DNA of 64,000 nt from Bigelowiella natans CCMP2755. Lineage: Eukaryota; Cercozoa; Chlorarachniophyceae. The notes under the pieces were generated by a model that was not told where the DNA came from, searched no databases, and saw only the letters and a program-made list of their open reading frames with translations. Where the stretch lies: NCBI GenBank assembly GCA_000320545.1, contig ADNK01001273.1:22504-86503 (forward strand), given 5' to 3'. Shown in pieces: positions 61,505 through 64,000 of this stretch (positions within the stretch are counted from its first letter, which is position 1; each line of letters begins with the position of its first letter). The translations under genes and the position numbers were made by a program.

Positions 61505-63373
61505 ATCCAGCTGACCGTAACGTCGTGTTGGAGAACGGCGCAAGGGTAAACTCATCGCTATATTTATAGTTGATCAATATACCTCGCCGCGTACTACTAA
61601 TCCGAAGATGATCGATCGTTCCTCCTTTGTTATGGTTATGACAAGCAGCTTGTGACCAAGGCGTCTTGCTGGCACACAGTCGTTGGCAACACCGTCATTC
61701 AATCCAATACAGGCATTCACGTCTTCGAGGTCAAGCTAGAGGTAACGATAGCAATCACCACGACCTTCTATGTAAGCGTTGTGTGGGAGGATTTAGCACC
61801 TTCCCTCCCTCCGCCCCGTCCTATCTCTATGAGTGTTACTGAGACCTTCTTTACTCCGCAGCGGTTCCGATTGATGTCCAATACCTTCGGAGTAGTCATT
61901 GGGGTAATAAGAGCAACTTTATCCCCCTCCCCCTACTACCTGCCCCCCTGTGAGTCGCATCGCTCAGCACATCCTATGGAAGGATTGTTGCATCGAGAGA
62001 CTATGATGACGACGACGATGATGATGATGATGATGATGGGTGATAATCAACGATGATAACCGGAGAACTCAAAACCAAATGAGAGCTAGTTTCTCAATGA
62101 AATTAAATTCCTCTCGCTTTCACCGGCGCTCTGAGATTATCTACCTTGCTTCGTCAACTACGTGCTATTGCATGCACGAATCGGCTTTCCCTGCCTCTCT
62201 TTGCCTTGGGGGCCTTTTTTTTTTCCCTTTCCCGCACTCAAATCTCCCCCCTTCCCCCTCACCACCACCATCTCACCCTGTGTATGGCACAAGCAATGAT
62301 GATGGGGACAACGAGAAATGTTTGTTATGAGCTGTTGGTATGAATGCAAGCTTGCGTCCGTTTGTTGACTGATCGTTGGTGTTCTCCCTGCGCAGGTTGT
62401 CCCACGAGATTTCCATCCAGATCCGGTCACGAATCAACCTATCGGGTGGAAGGCCGTGCAGGTATAACTGCTACTACTACTACTACTACTACTACTACTC
62501 CTACTACCACTACTACAACTACCACCACTACTACTACTAGTAATACTAAAACACAGCATGTAGCAGAAAGCCTCCTGCTCCTCCTGCTCCTCCTGCTCCT
62601 CCTCCTCCTCCTCCTCTTATTCCTCCTCATGTTGCTGACGGCAGAAGGTCACCATTTCTGTGTTGTGTTCTCATGACTACCACTCTTCGCTTAGGGTTGG
62701 GGGTTGGTGGCAGGCACCGGAGCTTGTCTACACAAGAAAATCGTTGCTCGCCGGTAGTACTACTAGTAGTAGTAGTACTAGTAGTAGTAGTAGTAGTAGG
62801 ATGAGGAGGCAGTAGTAGTCATAGGAGTTGTTCGAATAAGGATTGAAGCAGTAGCAGCAGAGGCTGTGATGATGATGACGGGTAGGAAGGAGTTGGTATG
62901 GGGATCTTCTTCTTCTTCTTCTTCTCCTCCTCCTGTTTTTCCATCGGGTGAACATCCGAAGTCGTCGTCAAATTTCAAAGCACCAGGCTTCCTCTTTGTC
63001 CTCCTGACGATGATCTCACCTACCACACAGATACGCAACCCGTAACAACTCTGAATCCATATCATTCGGTGACGATGATCTTGACGACGGTGAGAATAGC
63101 GAGCCAACGCACTGGCTCAAAACCACCTTGGAAGATGACAGCAATGGCATTACATGCATGCATACTCGCCCCTCGTTCCCTGATCTGCGCACAGCAATAC
63201 CACATTCTTCCTCTCATCTTGACCTGCTTCCCCCTTCCCACCCTCCCAATTGCTGAGCTGAAATAGAAATATAGTGCTGATGCTGAGGTTGTGCTCCTCC
63301 TCACTACTGCCAGGAGACCTTTCCACCCCACCCTTCGAGCAAGGCGATATCATCGGAGTTGTGATTGATACAG

Positions 63374-63415
<42 letters not shown>

Positions 63416-63697
63416 GGAAACCGAGGAGAAGAGAGGGGGGGGGGGGGAGAGAGAGAGAAAGAGAATATTTTGTATGCGTGTGTTTTTGTGGCATAATCTT
63501 GAGATCCTTCGATGAAATTATTCTTTCGTTTATCCGTAACACGGGAAGTTGAACACAATATCAGCCATCAGCAGCCATAACCCGTCTCTTTCTCCTTGTT
63601 GTGGACCACAGATCGCAATACTATCGAATTCCAACGAAACCATCAATCTCTCGGCATCGCATTCATAGGAGTGGTAATAATCTTAACAGTGCTTATC

Positions 63698-63733
<36 letters not shown>

Positions 63734-64000
63734 TACTCTTATCATCATCAGAGTTGTTGTAATTCCCATTATCATCAAGATAGTATGTGTTGTTCTTCAT
63801 CGGCTGCAGAGACATTTGTCACATTTCTCTTCGCAATAGTAGTAGTAGCAGCAGCAGCAGTAGTGCATCCAAAGTGTTGCTGCTGTTTCCCCCTTCTTTC
63901 TTCCCCTCTTTCGCTCTTTCTCCTCCTGCTGCTGATGATCATCTACGTTTGCTCTTTTCCCCTTTTCTTCTTCTTCTTCTTCTTCTTCTTCTTGTTCTTG
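54573..64000 (+). CDS. Ubiquitin-like domain plus tandem SPRY repeats, partial
   Basis: Exons in phase: 54573-55011, 55147-55242, 55310-55368, 55606-55787, 55908-56186, 56376-56409, 56598-56642, 56864-57013, 57199-57268, 57517-57582, 57706-57756, 57892-57969, 58317-58601, 58970-59040, 59135-59186, 59345-59406, 59654-59704, 59811-59889, 60263-60312, 60563-60651, 61269-61321, 61511-61545, 61646-61741, 61862-61903, 62396-62461, 62695-62753, 63031-63089, 63314-63373, 63612-63673; the gene continues past the window. Residues about 28-95 are ubiquitin-like (MVKKQIADKFS, ILFRGRILDDNQTM). Four SPRY domains follow, each with the series GVVP, NQPIGWK, GWGLV-GTG-LH, V(I/G)V-LD and G-F-NG-LGVAF. Poly-Ser and charged linkers lie between them. 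SPRY domains bind protein partners. A ubiquitin-like head suggests proteasome or ubiquitin adaptor work, but this is inference. Confidence 0.85.
56816..56838. repeat. Poly-C tract at a 3' splice site
   Basis: About 19 consecutive C on the plus strand, shortly before the acceptor of exon 56864-57013. Similar G or C homopolymers occur in other introns (near 9947, 10660, 36782, 39735 and 44900). Confidence 0.85.
60002..60190. repeat. About 188-bp intronic repeat, copy A
   Basis: Starts TGATAATCAACGATGATAAC right after a (GAT)n run and ends in a poly-T tract. It lies in the intron between SPRY-gene exons 59811-59889 and 60263-60312. It differs by one base (plus poly-T length) from copy B at 62041-62229. 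The segment holds a short frame with Met, but splice context makes it intronic. Confidence 0.92.
60318..60400. repeat. (GTA)n trinucleotide microsatellite
   Basis: Interrupted (GTA)n/(GTAGTT) array in a SPRY-gene intron. Related (GTA)n arrays lie at about 60858-60895 and 62757-62800, and (TTA)n at about 60820-60852. Confidence 0.85.
62041..62229. repeat. About 188-bp intronic repeat, copy B
   Basis: Same element as 60002-60190, same orientation, 2039 bp downstream, in the intron between exons 61862-61903 and 62396-62461. It is again preceded by (GAT)n and followed by poly-T. Confidence 0.92.
63375..63412. repeat. (GT)n microsatellite
   Basis: Long GT run directly after the donor of exon 63314-63373, so the array begins almost at the 5' splice site. 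A (TA)n array follows at about 63700-63731. Confidence 0.9.

Overview
The window is nuclear DNA of an intron-rich, microsatellite-rich protist. Most genes are cut into 15 to 30 short exons by introns full of (CA)n, (GA)n, (CTC)n, (CAT)n or (TA)n, with degenerate GT donors and ordinary AG acceptors. The gene set (SWEET sugar facilitator, LOV photoreceptor module, mitochondrial-type HslU, WrbA, YCII/GrpE chaperone) fits a photosynthetic or formerly photosynthetic lineage such as a secondary-plastid alga, but I cannot name the species. I assembled exons by hand from splice sites, reading-frame phase and family motifs.

Layout: 0-2.5 kb, an acidic low-complexity ORF and a broken LINE-type reverse transcriptase (minus). 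2.65-15.56 kb, one CLC chloride channel with CBS domains (plus). 17.0-18.0 kb, WrbA-type NAD(P)H:quinone oxidoreductase (minus). 18.67-19.91 kb, an intronless F-box-like/FIST protein (plus). 21.67-26.28 kb, a 16-exon gene joining a seven-helix SWEET transporter to a C-terminal LOV domain (plus). 28.46-29.55 kb, an intronless sugar-phosphate/nucleotide-sugar transporter of the TPT/DMT class (plus). 31.71-33.42 kb, an OST3/OST6-like thioredoxin-fold membrane protein (minus). 34.7-38.2 kb, two unresolved multi-exon genes. 39.13-40.08 kb, a small orphan membrane protein (minus). 40.63-42.45 kb, a TupA-like ATP-grasp protein with an N-terminal membrane anchor (plus). 44.18-46.82 kb, a YCII-GrpE fusion (plus). 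48.90-53.04 kb, HslU with 22 exons including a 13-nt microexon (minus). 54.57 kb to the window end, a ubiquitin-like protein followed by at least four SPRY repeats (plus, runs off the end).

The standout is the SWEET-LOV fusion. The photoactive cysteine motif and the flavin-ring contacts of a LOV domain sit behind an intact pair of MtN3/saliva repeats, in one continuous frame across 16 exons. It reads as a candidate blue-light-regulated sugar transporter. I know of no described example, but cannot search.

A second genome-level pattern is that almost every intergenic gap holds an island rich in CTAG, TGCATG and ACGTGC words and nearly free of microsatellites, while introns show the opposite. 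The genes do not form an operon or obvious pathway, although three (CLC, SWEET-LOV, TPT-like) are membrane transporters.
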